A DNA stretch of 64,000 bases from Pectobacterium polaris (GTDB lineage Bacteria > Pseudomonadota > Gammaproteobacteria > Enterobacterales > Enterobacteriaceae), in contig NZ_CP017481.1 of the NCBI RefSeq assembly GCF_002307355.1, positions 4,154,001 through 4,218,000 of the forward strand, written 5' to 3'. Within the stretch, counting starts at the first letter, position 1. Each line of letters opens with the position of its first letter. Below the pieces are notes generated by a model. The model saw only the letters and a program-made list of their open reading frames with translations, made no database searches and was not told where the DNA came from. Positions 47,131 through 56,439 of the stretch are shown here, one piece after another. A program made the position numbers and the translations under genes.

Positions 47131-50100
47131 TTATACCGATACGGGTTTATCGATATGCGTCTGATTATCAGGGCGTATTTTGAACCAGATGGCATACATC
47201 GCCGGCAGGAAGACCAGCGTCATGATGGTTCCCCCTAACGTCCCGCCAATCAGCGTGTACGCCAGCGTGCCCCAGAAGACGGAATGGGTAAGCGGAATAA
47301 ACGCCAGAATCGCCGCCATCGCCGTCAGCAACACGGGCCGGGCTCGCTGCACCGTTGCTTCCACCACCGCATGGAACGGATCGAGTCCTTCCTTCTCGTT
47401 ATGGTGGATTTGTCCGATCAGTATCAGCGTGTTACGCATCAGGATGCCCGATAGCGCGATCAGTCCGACAAGCGCATTAATACCAAACGGCTGGTTGAAG
47501 AGCAGTAGCGTTGGCACCACGCCAATCAGCCCCAGCGGTGCGGTGAGGAAGACCATCACCATCGCCGACATTGAGCGCACCTGTAGGATGATGATCAACA
47601 GCGTGATGGCAATCATGATAGGAAACAGCGGTGCCATTGCTTTGGTCGCTTTTGCCGATTCTTCGATCGAGCCTGCCTGCTCAATACGGTATCCGGCGGG
47701 CAGCGTATCAATGATGGGCTGCAATGATTTCACAATGGCCGCGGACACATCCGGTGGCTGCAACGTTTCGGCGATGTCACCACGAACGGTAATCGTCGGT
47801 GTGCGGTCCCGACGCCGAAGCACAGGATCTTCCATTCGTACCTCGACCTCACCGATCTGCGACAGAGGAATACGTTGGCCAGCCGCTCCAACTAACGTAA
47901 AGCCTTCTATTTTGGCGGGATCGCGGCGAATATCCCCTGCGGCGCGCCCCACGACCTGCACAGAACGAATGTCTTCACGCACAGACGTAATCGGGACGCC
48001 AGAGAGCAGGAACTGGAGTTGCTGAGCCACCGTGCTTGATGTTAGCCCTACGGATTGCAGCCGATCCTGATCCAACGTGAAATGCAGCGTCGGTACCCGC
48101 GGGCCCCAGTCGGTATTGACCGTCCTCATCATCGGGCTGGCCTGCATCACCGTTTTCACTTTATCGGCAATCTCACGCAAGGTGGCAGGATCCGGCCCCA
48201 TGACGCGGTAGGCAACAGGAAAAGGTGAATACGGGCCAAACACCAGTTGCGTCACGCGGACACGCGCTTCAGGCGCTAGCCCACCAGCCGCGGCTTCACG
48301 GATACGGAATTTAAGCGCCTCACGCGCTTCCTGACTGTCCGTCAGCACGACAATCTTCGCAAACGACGGGTCGGGTAACTCAGGTGCCATCGCCAAATAA
48401 AAACGCGGTGAGCCCTGCCCGATATAGGACGTGACGATTTTTGCTTCGTCCTGTTGTTTCAGCCAGTCTTCGATCTTCGCCGTCGTGATACTGGTCTGTT
48501 CAATGGACGTGCCATAAGGCATCTGCACCTCCACCAGCACTTCAGGACGATCGGACGTTGGGAAGAATTGTTTCTTGACCATCCCCATCCCGAGAATAGC
48601 CACAACAAACAAGACGATAACGGTGCTGGCAACCATCCATTTCCGCGCGATAACACGCGTCAATAAGCGGCGAAATTGGTTGTAATGGCGGGTGTCATAG
48701 ATAGCGGCATGTCCCCCCTCCACGGTTTTGATTTCCGGCAGCATCTTCACGCCTAAATAAGGTGTAAAGACCACCGCAACCACCCAGGAAGCAATCAGGG
48801 CAATGCCGACTATCCAGAACATGTTGCTGGTGTACTCACCGGCGGTGGACTGCGCGAAACCGTTAGGCATGAACCCGACGGCGGTTACCAGCGTACCAGC
48901 CAGCATCGGGGCAGCCGTATGGCTCCAGGCATAGGCTGAGGCTTTTATTCGGCCATAGCCCTCCTCCATTTTCACCACCATCATCTCGATGGCAATAATA
49001 GCGTCATCCACCAACAGCCCCAGCGCCAGAATCAGCGATCCTAATGTAATGCGATCGAAATTCTTACCGGACGCTTCCATCACGACGAAAACAATCGCCA
49101 GCGTCAAGGGTACCGCTGCCGCGACAACAACCCCCACACGCCAGCCCATGCTGACGAAACACACTGCCATCACCACCAGCAATGCGACGAAGAATTTGAT
49201 CATGAATTCATCAACGGACGAGCTAATGTTCACCGATTGATCGGTAACCTTCGACAGCGTCATCCCCAGCGGCATGCCTTCATTGATCTTGGTGGTCTCC
49301 GCATCCAGCGCTTTCCCCAACGTTAAACCGTTCCACCCCTCACGCATCACCACTCCCAGCAACAGCGCTGGCTCGCCTTGATTACGGACTAAAAAGGTCG
49401 CGGGATCTTCATAGCCACGGCTAACCGTCGCCACATCCGACAGTTTTAGTGTTCTGCCCTGTGCGACAATCGGCGTGTTGCGAATTTTCTCCAGCGTGTC
49501 GAAGGCGCCGTCCAAACGAAGAAAGACCTGCGGGCCGTCTGTTTCAATCGAACCAGCAGGCGTCAGTACATTTTGGTTGTTCAGCGCAGAGAAAATGTCC
49601 TGAGGAGAAATCCCCAGCGTCGCCAGTCGGTCATGCGAGAACGACACAAAGATCCGTTCAGACTGCTCCCCGATAATATTGACCTTCTTCACGCCCGGCA
49701 CATGCAACAGACGCTGACGCAACGATTCGGCATCGCGAACCAACAAACGCTGGGGCTCGCCTTTCGCCTTCAGCGCAAAGAGCGCAAACGTCACATCCGA
49801 GAACTCATCGTTGACCATCGGCCCAATAACGCCCGCCGGCAGGTTTTTGGCTTCATCGCCGAGCTTTTTACGCGCCTGATAGAACTCCTCCTGTACCTGC
49901 GAAGGCGGCGTACTATCGAGCAGCGACAGCATGGTGAAGGAGAGTCCCGGACGCGTGTAGGTTTCTGAGCGGTCGTACCACTTCAGTTCCTGCATCCGCT
50001 TTTCTAACGGTTCGGCCACCTGATCCTGCATTTCCTGAGCAGTCGCCCCCGGCCATGCGGAGATAATGGTCATCTGTTTGACGGTGAACGGTGGATCTTC

Positions 50101-50220
50101 TGCCCGCCCCAGTTCGAAGAACGAGAGAATACCGGCCACGGTAATCAGGATAATAAGGAAGAGTGTGATGGCGCGTTCGCGCACCGCGAGCGCCGAAAGG
50201 TTGAAGCGTGGCTCACTCAT
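47131..50220 (-). CDS. RND multidrug efflux pump, inner-membrane subunit
   Basis: A 1029-residue AcrB-type proton-driven pump. The paired aspartates of the proton relay are in LGLLVDDAIIAIEMM. The N-terminus MSEPRFNLSALAVRERAITL and the repeated 6+6 spans with two large periplasmic loops fit the family; it belongs to a group distinct from AcrB itself. The ATG overlaps the adaptor stop by 4 bp. It works with the adaptor (50217-51326) and probably the NodT-type channel encoded divergently. Confidence 0.93.
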   Translation of the reverse strand: MSEPRFNLSALAVRERAITLFLIILITVAGILSFFELGRAEDPPFTVKQMTIISAWPGATAQEMQDQVAEPLEKRMQELKWYDRSETYTRPGLSFTMLSLLDSTPPSQVQEEFYQARKKLGDEAKNLPAGVIGPMVNDEFSDVTFALFALKAKGEPQRLLVRDAESLRQRLLHVPGVKKVNIIGEQSERIFVSFSHDRLATLGISPQDIFSALNNQNVLTPAGSIETDGPQVFLRLDGAFDTLEKIRNTPIVAQGRTLKLSDVATVSRGYEDPATFLVRNQGEPALLLGVVMREGWNGLTLGKALDAETTKINEGMPLGMTLSKVTDQSVNISSSVDEFMIKFFVALLVVMAVCFVSMGWRVGVVVAAAVPLTLAIVFVVMEASGKNFDRITLGSLILALGLLVDDAIIAIEMMVVKMEEGYGRIKASAYAWSHTAAPMLAGTLVTAVGFMPNGFAQSTAGEYTSNMFWIVGIALIASWVVAVVFTPYLGVKMLPEIKTVEGGHAAIYDTRHYNQFRRLLTRVIARKWMVASTVIVLFVVAILGMGMVKKQFFPTSDRPEVLVEVQMPYGTSIEQTSITTAKIEDWLKQQDEAKIVTSYIGQGSPRFYLAMAPELPDPSFAKIVVLTDSQEAREALKFRIREAAAGGLAPEARVRVTQLVFGPYSPFPVAYRVMGPDPATLREIADKVKTVMQASPMMRTVNTDWGPRVPTLHFTLDQDRLQSVGLTSSTVAQQLQFLLSGVPITSVREDIRSVQVVGRAAGDIRRDPAKIEGFTLVGAAGQRIPLSQIGEVEVRMEDPVLRRRDRTPTITVRGDIAETLQPPDVSAAIVKSLQPIIDTLPAGYRIEQAGSIEESAKATKAMAPLFPIMIAITLLIIILQVRSMSAMVMVFLTAPLGLIGVVPTLLLFNQPFGINALVGLIALSGILMRNTLILIGQIHHNEKEGLDPFHAVVEATVQRARPVLLTAMAAILAFIPLTHSVFWGTLAYTLIGGTLGGTIMTLVFLPAMYAIWFKIRPDNQTHIDKPVSV

Positions 50221-51326
50221 GGTCGATTCCCCGCCGTGTCGGCAGCACGCGACTCTGCCATGCGGATCGCTTCGCCTTCATGCAGCAGATGCGCGCCCAA
50301 AGCCACAATCTGTTCACCGGGCTGTAGGCCGCCAGTGACTCTTGCCGTGTCATCACCTAACCCAAGCACGCTGACGGGATGCCACGACACCTTCATGGGC
50401 TCACCAGAAATACTCCATATGCCCGGCCCTTTCCCCGCATCATAAAGCGCGGCGATAGGCACCTGAAGAACCTTCTCAGATAGCTTATCTTCTGCAATAT
50501 TGAGTGTGACGGTGGAACCGAGCGGCGCGTTCGCCAGCGCGCCTTCAAGAACATAGCGTGCTTCAAACGTGCGGGTCTGAGGATCGGCAGCGTCGGACAG
50601 CAGCCGCAGTTTCACGGGAATGGCAGGATGACCAGAGCCGTATCGCATCGCCATGGCTTCGCTCCCAACCACGGGGCGTAGCGTCTCAGGCAAATGTACG
50701 ACAGCTTCCCGTTGTCCCGCACGCGCCAGCCGGATAACAGGCTGCCCGGCACTGACCACCTGCCCCGGTTCAGCCAGCGTATCGACCACTACGCCATCGG
50801 CGTCAGCCATCAAAACGGCATACCCCGTCGCATTGCGTGCCACATCGGCCTGAGCCTGTGCGGCGCTCAGTTCCGCTTTCGCCGTCTCGGCAGTTGCCTT
50901 GATCTGATCGTACGCTGACGCGGAGATGGCACCTGCGGCAACCAGACCTCGATAGCGTGCTTCATCATCGGTAGCCTGCTTGGCACGAGCCCGCGCAGCG
51001 GTAACCGCCTGCTGTTGGGCTTGTGCTTGTAAACTGAGATCGATGGGGTCCAAACGCATCAAAGGCTGACCACGTTTGACGCTTTCGCCGGTATCGACCA
51101 GACGTTCAAGTATTTTGCCTTGCACCCGAAAACCAAGGTCGCTTTGAATGCGGGCAACAACGACGCCAGTAAACGAACGCGACGTCTCGGCGGCACTCAC
51201 CACGGTAGCCGTTCTCACTAAAGGAGGCTGATTGCGTGGATCGTCAATATTGGTAGCGTCGCCGCACGCCACCAGGGCGAGAGGCAACAAGCAAACAGCA
51301 AGAGTGGTGGATTTGAGCCGAAGCAT
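50217..51326 (-). CDS. RND efflux periplasmic adaptor lipoprotein (HlyD/AcrA type)
   Basis: A 369-residue membrane-fusion protein with a lipoprotein signal (LLPLALVACGDA, lipobox Cys at about residue 21). The lipoyl/hairpin region is SDLGFRVQGKILERLVDTGE with VKRGQPLMRLDPID, and a long alpha-helical hairpin rich in Ala and Gln follows (AQAQQQAVTAARARAKQA). It bridges the RND pump and outer-membrane channel. It is the first gene of the operon, directly downstream of an operator. Confidence 0.92.
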   Translation of the reverse strand: MLRLKSTTLAVCLLPLALVACGDATNIDDPRNQPPLVRTATVVSAAETSRSFTGVVVARIQSDLGFRVQGKILERLVDTGESVKRGQPLMRLDPIDLSLQAQAQQQAVTAARARAKQATDDEARYRGLVAAGAISASAYDQIKATAETAKAELSAAQAQADVARNATGYAVLMADADGVVVDTLAEPGQVVSAGQPVIRLARAGQREAVVHLPETLRPVVGSEAMAMRYGSGHPAIPVKLRLLSDAADPQTRTFEARYVLEGALANAPLGSTVTLNIAEDKLSEKVLQVPIAALYDAGKGPGIWSISGEPMKVSWHPVSVLGLGDDTARVTGGLQPGEQIVALGAHLLHEGEAIRMAESRAADTAGNRP

Positions 51327-51373
51327 GGGTTCCCTTCTTAAATGAACAGGACAGAAACCGCATTCTCCAACTA

Positions 51374-51397
51374 GTGACCAATATTGTCAATGGTCAC
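51374..51397. promoter_or_regulatory. TetR-type operator 1 (RND operon side)
   Basis: GTGACC-N12-GGTCAC, a 24-bp inverted repeat between the tetR stop (51402) and the adaptor start (51326). The same 6-12-6 layout and half-sites occur at 52055-52078. It therefore probably sits over the RND promoter and is bound by the TetR protein encoded in between. Confidence 0.75.
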
Positions 51398-51401
51398 TTT
51401 T

Positions 51402-52016
51402 TTAAGGTGACAGGCTACGCAATATCAACGACGACAGTAACACCGCAGCAGACGCCGCCTCATCCAGGTTGTATTGCAGTTGGGCGGGGACGATGTAAGG
51501 GCGCATGACCAGATAGACAGCATCCGCCGCCTCATCCAGTGGCGTCTTGCGTTCGAACTCCCCAGACTGCCGTCCCTCCAGAAGAATTTGCTGAATAAGC
51601 TGGCGTAGTCTTTCTTCATGTGCCGCTGCCGAAGGCCACCGATCGCGGCTGGCGACAGCAGCAATATCGTATAGCTTACGATCGTGAAAAAATAAGTCAC
51701 TGCCCGCTTCCGTCAAGGATCTAAACAGGCGTCTCAGTTTTTCTGATGCCGTTGGTGCATCGGCAATCGCTGAATTGACAATATCCATAATCATCGCCAG
51801 TCGGCTGGCACAGATCACCTCGCCAATCGCCTGCTTGGAATCAAAAAATTTGTAGATATATGCCTTAGAAAAACCAATCGCCTTGGCTAAATCAGACACC
51901 GTTGTCTTTTCATATCCAAAGTGTCCGAAGTGCGCTTTGGCCGCTTCCACGACCTGATCTCGAACGCTATGGTCCGACGGCCCGCGTGGGGGATGTGTAT
52001 TCGTATGTTTAGTCAT
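51402..52016 (-). CDS. TetR-family repressor of the efflux locus
   Basis: A 204-residue regulator. The N-terminal HTH is VVEAAKAHFGHFGYEKTTVS, then DLAKAIGFSKAYIYKFFDSK, a classical TetR domain. The C-terminal part (MIDIVNS...) is a divergent ligand-binding domain. It lies upstream of the RND operon and divergent from the NodT gene, flanked by two matching operators, which indicates that it represses both the RND operon and the channel gene, probably released by a pump substrate. Confidence 0.9.
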   Translation of the reverse strand: MTKHTNTHPPRGPSDHSVRDQVVEAAKAHFGHFGYEKTTVSDLAKAIGFSKAYIYKFFDSKQAIGEVICASRLAMIMDIVNSAIADAPTASEKLRRLFRSLTEAGSDLFFHDRKLYDIAAVASRDRWPSAAAHEERLRQLIQQILLEGRQSGEFERKTPLDEAADAVYLVMRPYIVPAQLQYNLDEAASAAVLLSSLILRSLSP

Positions 52017-52054
52017 TTTTGAAGCTTAGCTCACCGAGCCCTGATTGACAACAA

Positions 52055-52078
52055 GTGACCAATTGGTAATATGGTCAC
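52055..52078. promoter_or_regulatory. TetR-type operator 2 (tetR/NodT divergent side)
   Basis: GTGACC-N12-GGTCAC, 24 bp, between the divergent tetR (start 52016) and the NodT-type gene (start 52103). It matches operator 1 in half-sites and spacing. It would allow autoregulation of tetR and control of the outer-membrane channel. Confidence 0.75.
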
Positions 52079-52102
52079 CACTTTTTGACTCAAGGAATTC
52101 CT

Positions 52103-53575
52103 ATGTTATCCCTCCGTACCCTTTCCTTGGTTGTGACCACGAGCTTAATGGCAGGTTGCGCCGTTGGGCCGGATTATCACCGCCCAGATGCGCCGCTATC
52201 GGCGCGTTATCAAACGCAATCCGCCGCAGAACGATCTGTCACAAAGGCAGGGAACGCGACCCAGGCTGCCGACGTGGCGGTCTGGTGGGAAAGCTTCAAT
52301 GATCCCTTACTGAGCGAGTTAGTTTCAAGTGCGCTCGCACAGAATCTTGATTTGGCCCAGGCGTCCGCACGCATGAGTCAGGCACAAGCGGGGCTTGGCG
52401 CAGCAACGGCGGCGCTGCTGCCATCGGGCAATATCAGCGGACAAAGCGCTCGCGCCTATCAGTCGATTGAAACGTCACAGGGCCGGTTACTTAACGCGGT
52501 TCCTGGCTATAATCGCTACGGCAATGCCTATGAAGCCGACCTTAACGCCAGTTGGGAGCTTGATGTATTCGGTGGCCTGAGACGCGGTCGTCAGGCGGCA
52601 CTGGCTGACTATCAGGCTTCCGAGGCAGGCGTCGCGGCCACACGTCTGGCCGTCGCCGCTCAGACTGCCGATATCTATATCACTCTGCGCGGATTACAAA
52701 CGCGTCTGGCGATCGCCACTAGACAGGTCAATACGCAGCAAGAACTGCTGGATAAAGTACAGTTACTCCACAGCAAAGGACTGGCTCCCGAGTATCAGGT
52801 ACGCCAGACCGAAGGGGAATTGGCGCAGGTTCAGGCCACCGTGCCGATTCTCCAGACAGGGCTTGATGCCGCGATGAACGCATTAGACGTTATGCTCGGC
52901 ACGCCTCCCGGCACCCATCGAGCCCAACTGTCCACCTCACAGGCCATTCCACAACCTCCGACGCTCATAGCAACAGGGACACCCGCCGACCTGCTGCGCC
53001 GCAGACCCGATATTATCGTGGCCGAACGCCATCTCGCGGCGTCCAACGCCCGCATCGGGGTAGCCATCAGCGAGTACTATCCTAAATTCTCGCTCAGCGC
53101 CTTACTCGGCAGCGCAACATCGGTGTCGAGCGGCAATCTATTCTCCAACGGTGCCAGTCAATCGACGGGCATATTAGGACTGCGCTGGCGACTCTTCGAT
53201 TTCGGCCGGATTAACGCCCAGATCGATCAGGCGAAGGGACAGGAAGCCGAAGCGCTGGCGGCTTACCGCCTGTCGGTACTCCGTGCGACCGAAGATGTTG
53301 AGAACGCCTTCTCGGCTTTGGTTAATCGCGAGACGCAAGCCGCAACGCTAACCGCCGGTGAGACCGCGTTAGCCAGCGCGCGGCAGTCGTCTTTCATCGC
53401 CTACCAGAAAGGAACAAGCAGCCTGATTGACGTCCTTCACGCCGATGAAACCCTGCTACAAACCTCCGATGCCCGGGCTCAGGCGCAAACCGAATCGGCA
53501 CGAGCGGCCGTTGCCACATTCAAGGCGCTCGGCGGCGGCTGGCAGCTGCCAGAAAACACAGCAAAGACAGAATAA
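52103..53575 (+). CDS. NodT-family outer-membrane efflux channel lipoprotein
   Basis: A 490-residue TolC-like channel protein. The lipoprotein signal is MLSLRTLSLVVTTSLMAGC (lipobox LMAGC), followed by the conserved AVGPDYHRPDAP of the NodT/OprM group. Two outer-membrane efflux repeats are seen (ANASWELDVFGGLRRGRQAA-like and LRWRLFDFGRINAQIDQAKG). ATG 52103 follows CAAGGAATTCCT. It completes the tripartite pump with the divergent RND genes. Confidence 0.92.
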   Translation: MLSLRTLSLVVTTSLMAGCAVGPDYHRPDAPLSARYQTQSAAERSVTKAGNATQAADVAVWWESFNDPLLSELVSSALAQNLDLAQASARMSQAQAGLGAATAALLPSGNISGQSARAYQSIETSQGRLLNAVPGYNRYGNAYEADLNASWELDVFGGLRRGRQAALADYQASEAGVAATRLAVAAQTADIYITLRGLQTRLAIATRQVNTQQELLDKVQLLHSKGLAPEYQVRQTEGELAQVQATVPILQTGLDAAMNALDVMLGTPPGTHRAQLSTSQAIPQPPTLIATGTPADLLRRRPDIIVAERHLAASNARIGVAISEYYPKFSLSALLGSATSVSSGNLFSNGASQSTGILGLRWRLFDFGRINAQIDQAKGQEAEALAAYRLSVLRATEDVENAFSALVNRETQAATLTAGETALASARQSSFIAYQKGTSSLIDVLHADETLLQTSDARAQAQTESARAAVATFKALGGGWQLPENTAKTE

Positions 53576-53905
53576 GATGCACACCAACCTGAGATCGTTC
53601 AAAAGGTGGACACTGCTACACGAAACCGAGTGTCGCGGCGGGGAGCAAAGCCAGCGGTAATACGCCGTTACGAAAACAGAAGTAATGCTTACGGATGAGT
53701 GTGGTTAGTGACACTTGTGTCAATGGTTGTCTGTATATTCTGACGTGTTGCTGCATTATTACTCTAAGAGAGGTTGCACGATTTCATGGTGGTGCCCGAC
53801 AACGGTGATTAGGTAGTGACGTTACGGGCCTGCTTTCGACACGCATCTGTACCCTACATCATTCGCGTTGCGGTGTGATGGGTATCTCTCTTATGGAACA
53901 GTCAC
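53576..53905. other. Intergenic stretch before the lytic transglycosylase gene
   Basis: About 330 bp without a supported gene. It must hold the promoter of the transglycosylase gene. No clear terminator with a T-tract was seen after the NodT-type gene. Confidence 0.4.
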
Positions 53906-55210
53906 ATGGTCAATAACAGAACGCAGGCATCATCCATGCTGGTGATGTCGAGAGTCATGGTGTTGATGATCGGTTCCGGTGTGTTAAGTGCATGCGCTCA
54001 CACACCTCATGAATGCAAGGATATTAGCGGGTTACTACAATCACACGGCGTCACTGACACGTCCACGGGTCTTCCCACGCCCGACAAAAGCATGGAGCAA
54101 TGGAAAGCGGAACTGCGCCAGGCGGCACTTTCTCAGGGCATCACGGCGGAGACCTTTGATAAGGCGTTGGCTGATCTGACGCCGGACAGCGACGTGGTAG
54201 CGGCCACACAAAAACAGCCTGAGTTGGTCACCCCCGTGTGGACCTACCTCGAACAGCGGGTCACGCCGGAAAATATTGCGCAGGGGAAATCACTGCTTAA
54301 GCAATACGCGGACGTCGTGACGCGCATCAATCAGCGCTATCAGGTGGATCCGCCACTGCTGTTCGCCTTCCTCTCCATTGAAAGTCATTATGGTGCCAAT
54401 ACTGGCAACAAAGCGGTCATCCGCTCACTGGCCACGCTGGATTACTACAATTATCGGCGGGCGTTTAACCGGCAGAATCTGATTGCGGCGTTGCGTATGA
54501 TTCAAAACGGCAATGCGCGGCCAGAGCAGATAAAAGGATCCTGGGCCGGAGCCATGGGGATGCCTCAGTTCATACCGGCCTCTTATTTGCAATACGCCGT
54601 TGATTTTGATGGCGATCGTCACCCTGATATCTGGACCTCTTTCCCAGACACGCTGGCGTCGGTGGCAAACTATATGCAGCAGGCCAAATGGAAGGCGGGC
54701 GTCCCCTGGGGGATTGAAGTGAATCTGCCCAGCGGTTTTGATTATTCTCTTTCCGGTATGGATAACCAGAAAACCGTCGCTGACTGGCAGGCGCTCGGGG
54801 TAAAAACCGCTGTACCTAGAGATCTGACATCGCTGTCTTCGGAGAAAGCCTCGATATTGTTGCCGGTCGGGAAGAATGGCCCCGCGTTTCTGGTAACGGG
54901 GAATTTCCGCGCCATTCTGCGGTATAACAATGACGTGTCCTATGCGCTGACTGTCGGCTTGCTGTCGGATAACTACCAGCACGATACGCCAGTACGCAAA
55001 CCCTGGCCGCGTCAGGAAACGCCGTTAACACGCAAAGAACGCGAGGCGCTGCAAATTCTGCTACAGGAAAAGCAGCTCTATCAGGGCGCAATTGACGGCA
55101 ACATTGGCCGCGGTACCACGCAGGCAGTCCGCACCTACCAGCAACAGGAAGGGCTACCGCCGGATGGCTACCCCGACCATGCCTTGCTTGACAGGCTGCG
55201 CTGCCAGTAA
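53906..55210 (+). CDS. MltB-type lytic murein transglycosylase with peptidoglycan-binding domain
   Basis: A 434-residue enzyme that cleaves the MurNAc-GlcNAc bond with anhydro product. A lipoprotein-like signal (GSGVLSACAH) anchors it to the outer membrane. The catalytic Glu is in FLSIESHYGANTGN, and AMGMPQFIPASYLQYAVDFD is the family's second motif. The C-terminus is a PG_binding_1 domain (LYQGAIDGNIGRGTTQAVRT). This domain mix is the form found in Proteobacteria as a second MltB-like enzyme, not the soluble Slt. It stands alone. Confidence 0.9.
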   Translation: MVNNRTQASSMLVMSRVMVLMIGSGVLSACAHTPHECKDISGLLQSHGVTDTSTGLPTPDKSMEQWKAELRQAALSQGITAETFDKALADLTPDSDVVAATQKQPELVTPVWTYLEQRVTPENIAQGKSLLKQYADVVTRINQRYQVDPPLLFAFLSIESHYGANTGNKAVIRSLATLDYYNYRRAFNRQNLIAALRMIQNGNARPEQIKGSWAGAMGMPQFIPASYLQYAVDFDGDRHPDIWTSFPDTLASVANYMQQAKWKAGVPWGIEVNLPSGFDYSLSGMDNQKTVADWQALGVKTAVPRDLTSLSSEKASILLPVGKNGPAFLVTGNFRAILRYNNDVSYALTVGLLSDNYQHDTPVRKPWPRQETPLTRKEREALQILLQEKQLYQGAIDGNIGRGTTQAVRTYQQQEGLPPDGYPDHALLDRLRCQ

Positions 55211-55320
55211 ACGCCGTGAAAACAGGTAGAATTTATGGAACATCTGTTCGGAACAGACAGGTGTTCCCTCCTCCGCCTCCTTTCCCCATCATGGTCGGTA
55301 CTTAATAAAAGGACCGAAAC

Positions 55321-56439
55321 ATGGACAAATTATTTACCTCATTCATCGTCGGCGATACGGCACTCACTAACCGTATTGCGATGGCACCGATGACCCGATC
55401 TCGCGCACGCCAGGGCGACACCGCTGACGAACTGACGGCGACCTATTACCAGCAGCGCGCCTCCGCCGGGCTGATTATTACCGAAGGCGCGCAGATCTCC
55501 GTTCAGGGTCAGGGCTATCTTTTTACGCCGGGCATTTATAACGACGAGCAGGTGAAAGGCTGGGAAAAAACGACGCGAGCCGTTCACGAGCGCAATGGCA
55601 AAATCTTCATTCAGCTCTGGCACGTCGGCCGCATTTCTCATACCAGTTTGCAGAATGATGGCAATGCGCCGGTCAGTTCCGTTGCCGTCAGAGCACAGCA
55701 TTCAACCTGCTACGCCTGGGATGAAAACGGTCAGCCCGGCCCTGTGCCGGTCACAACCCCGCGCGCGCTGACAAAAACTGAGATTACATCCGTGGTACAG
55801 GATTACGTCACCGCCGCAGAGAATGCCATCCGTGCAGGGTTTGACGGCATTGAAATCCATGCGGCCAATGGCTATCTGCTGGAACAGTTCATCAATGGCG
55901 GACTGAATACCCGTGATGATGAATACGGCGGCGCATCTATTGAGAACCGCCTGCGCTTCGTGCTGGAAGTGACCGATGCGGTGTCACGCGCTATCGGCTC
56001 AGAGAAAACGGGGATCCGGCTGGCCCCCTTCGGACGCCTCTTCGATATGCACGCCTTTGAGGGTGAAGAAGAAACATGGCTACAGCTGGCAAACAAACTC
56101 GGTGAACGTGCGCTCGCGTATGTGCATCTCAGCGATCAGAAAACGCTCGGCCAACAGGCTATTCCTGACGGGTTCGTCGAGAAATTCCGGGCAGCCTATG
56201 ACGGCACGCTGGTTATCGCAGGCGGCTTCGATAAGCAAAGCGCCGAAGCCTACCTGCAAGAAGGAAAAGCTGACCTGATTGCGTTTGGTCGGCCGTACAT
56301 TGCCAACCCCGATCTCGCCGAGCGTATGGCACACGACTGGCCGTTGAATGACGTCAATCGGGCCACCATGTATGGCGGCACTGAGGAAGGGTATACCGAT
56401 TATCCGTTCTATTCTGACGCCGCCGACAACAAAAAGTAA
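55321..56439 (+). CDS. nemA: Old-yellow-enzyme family alkene reductase (NemA-like)
   Basis: A 372-residue FMN-dependent TIM-barrel oxidoreductase. The start MDKLFTSFIVGDTALTNRIA and the active-site pair in FDGIEIHAANGYLLEQF (His and Asn) are typical; FMN-contact segments are RIAMAPMTRSRA and IAFGRPYIANPDL. It reduces activated C=C bonds such as N-ethylmaleimide and nitro compounds with NADPH. AAAAGGACCGAAAC precedes the ATG. A partly symmetric GGAACA...TGTTCC element lies about 60 bp upstream (55237-55267). It ends abutting the convergent LysR gene. Confidence 0.9.
   Translation: MDKLFTSFIVGDTALTNRIAMAPMTRSRARQGDTADELTATYYQQRASAGLIITEGAQISVQGQGYLFTPGIYNDEQVKGWEKTTRAVHERNGKIFIQLWHVGRISHTSLQNDGNAPVSSVAVRAQHSTCYAWDENGQPGPVPVTTPRALTKTEITSVVQDYVTAAENAIRAGFDGIEIHAANGYLLEQFINGGLNTRDDEYGGASIENRLRFVLEVTDAVSRAIGSEKTGIRLAPFGRLFDMHAFEGEEETWLQLANKLGERALAYVHLSDQKTLGQQAIPDGFVEKFRAAYDGTLVIAGGFDKQSAEAYLQEGKADLIAFGRPYIANPDLAERMAHDWPLNDVNRATMYGGTEEGYTDYPFYSDAADNKK

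Noticed and set aside
47180..48025. Long plus-strand frames opposite the RND pump and similar frames opposite dpdJ, dpdH and uvrC
   Set aside because: They are antisense shadows of strongly supported genes, with no ribosome sites or domain content.
55237..55267. GGAACA...TGTTCC element before the reductase gene considered as terminator of the transglycosylase
   Set aside because: The stem is imperfect and not followed by T's; it could be an operator, but there is no second copy to support that.
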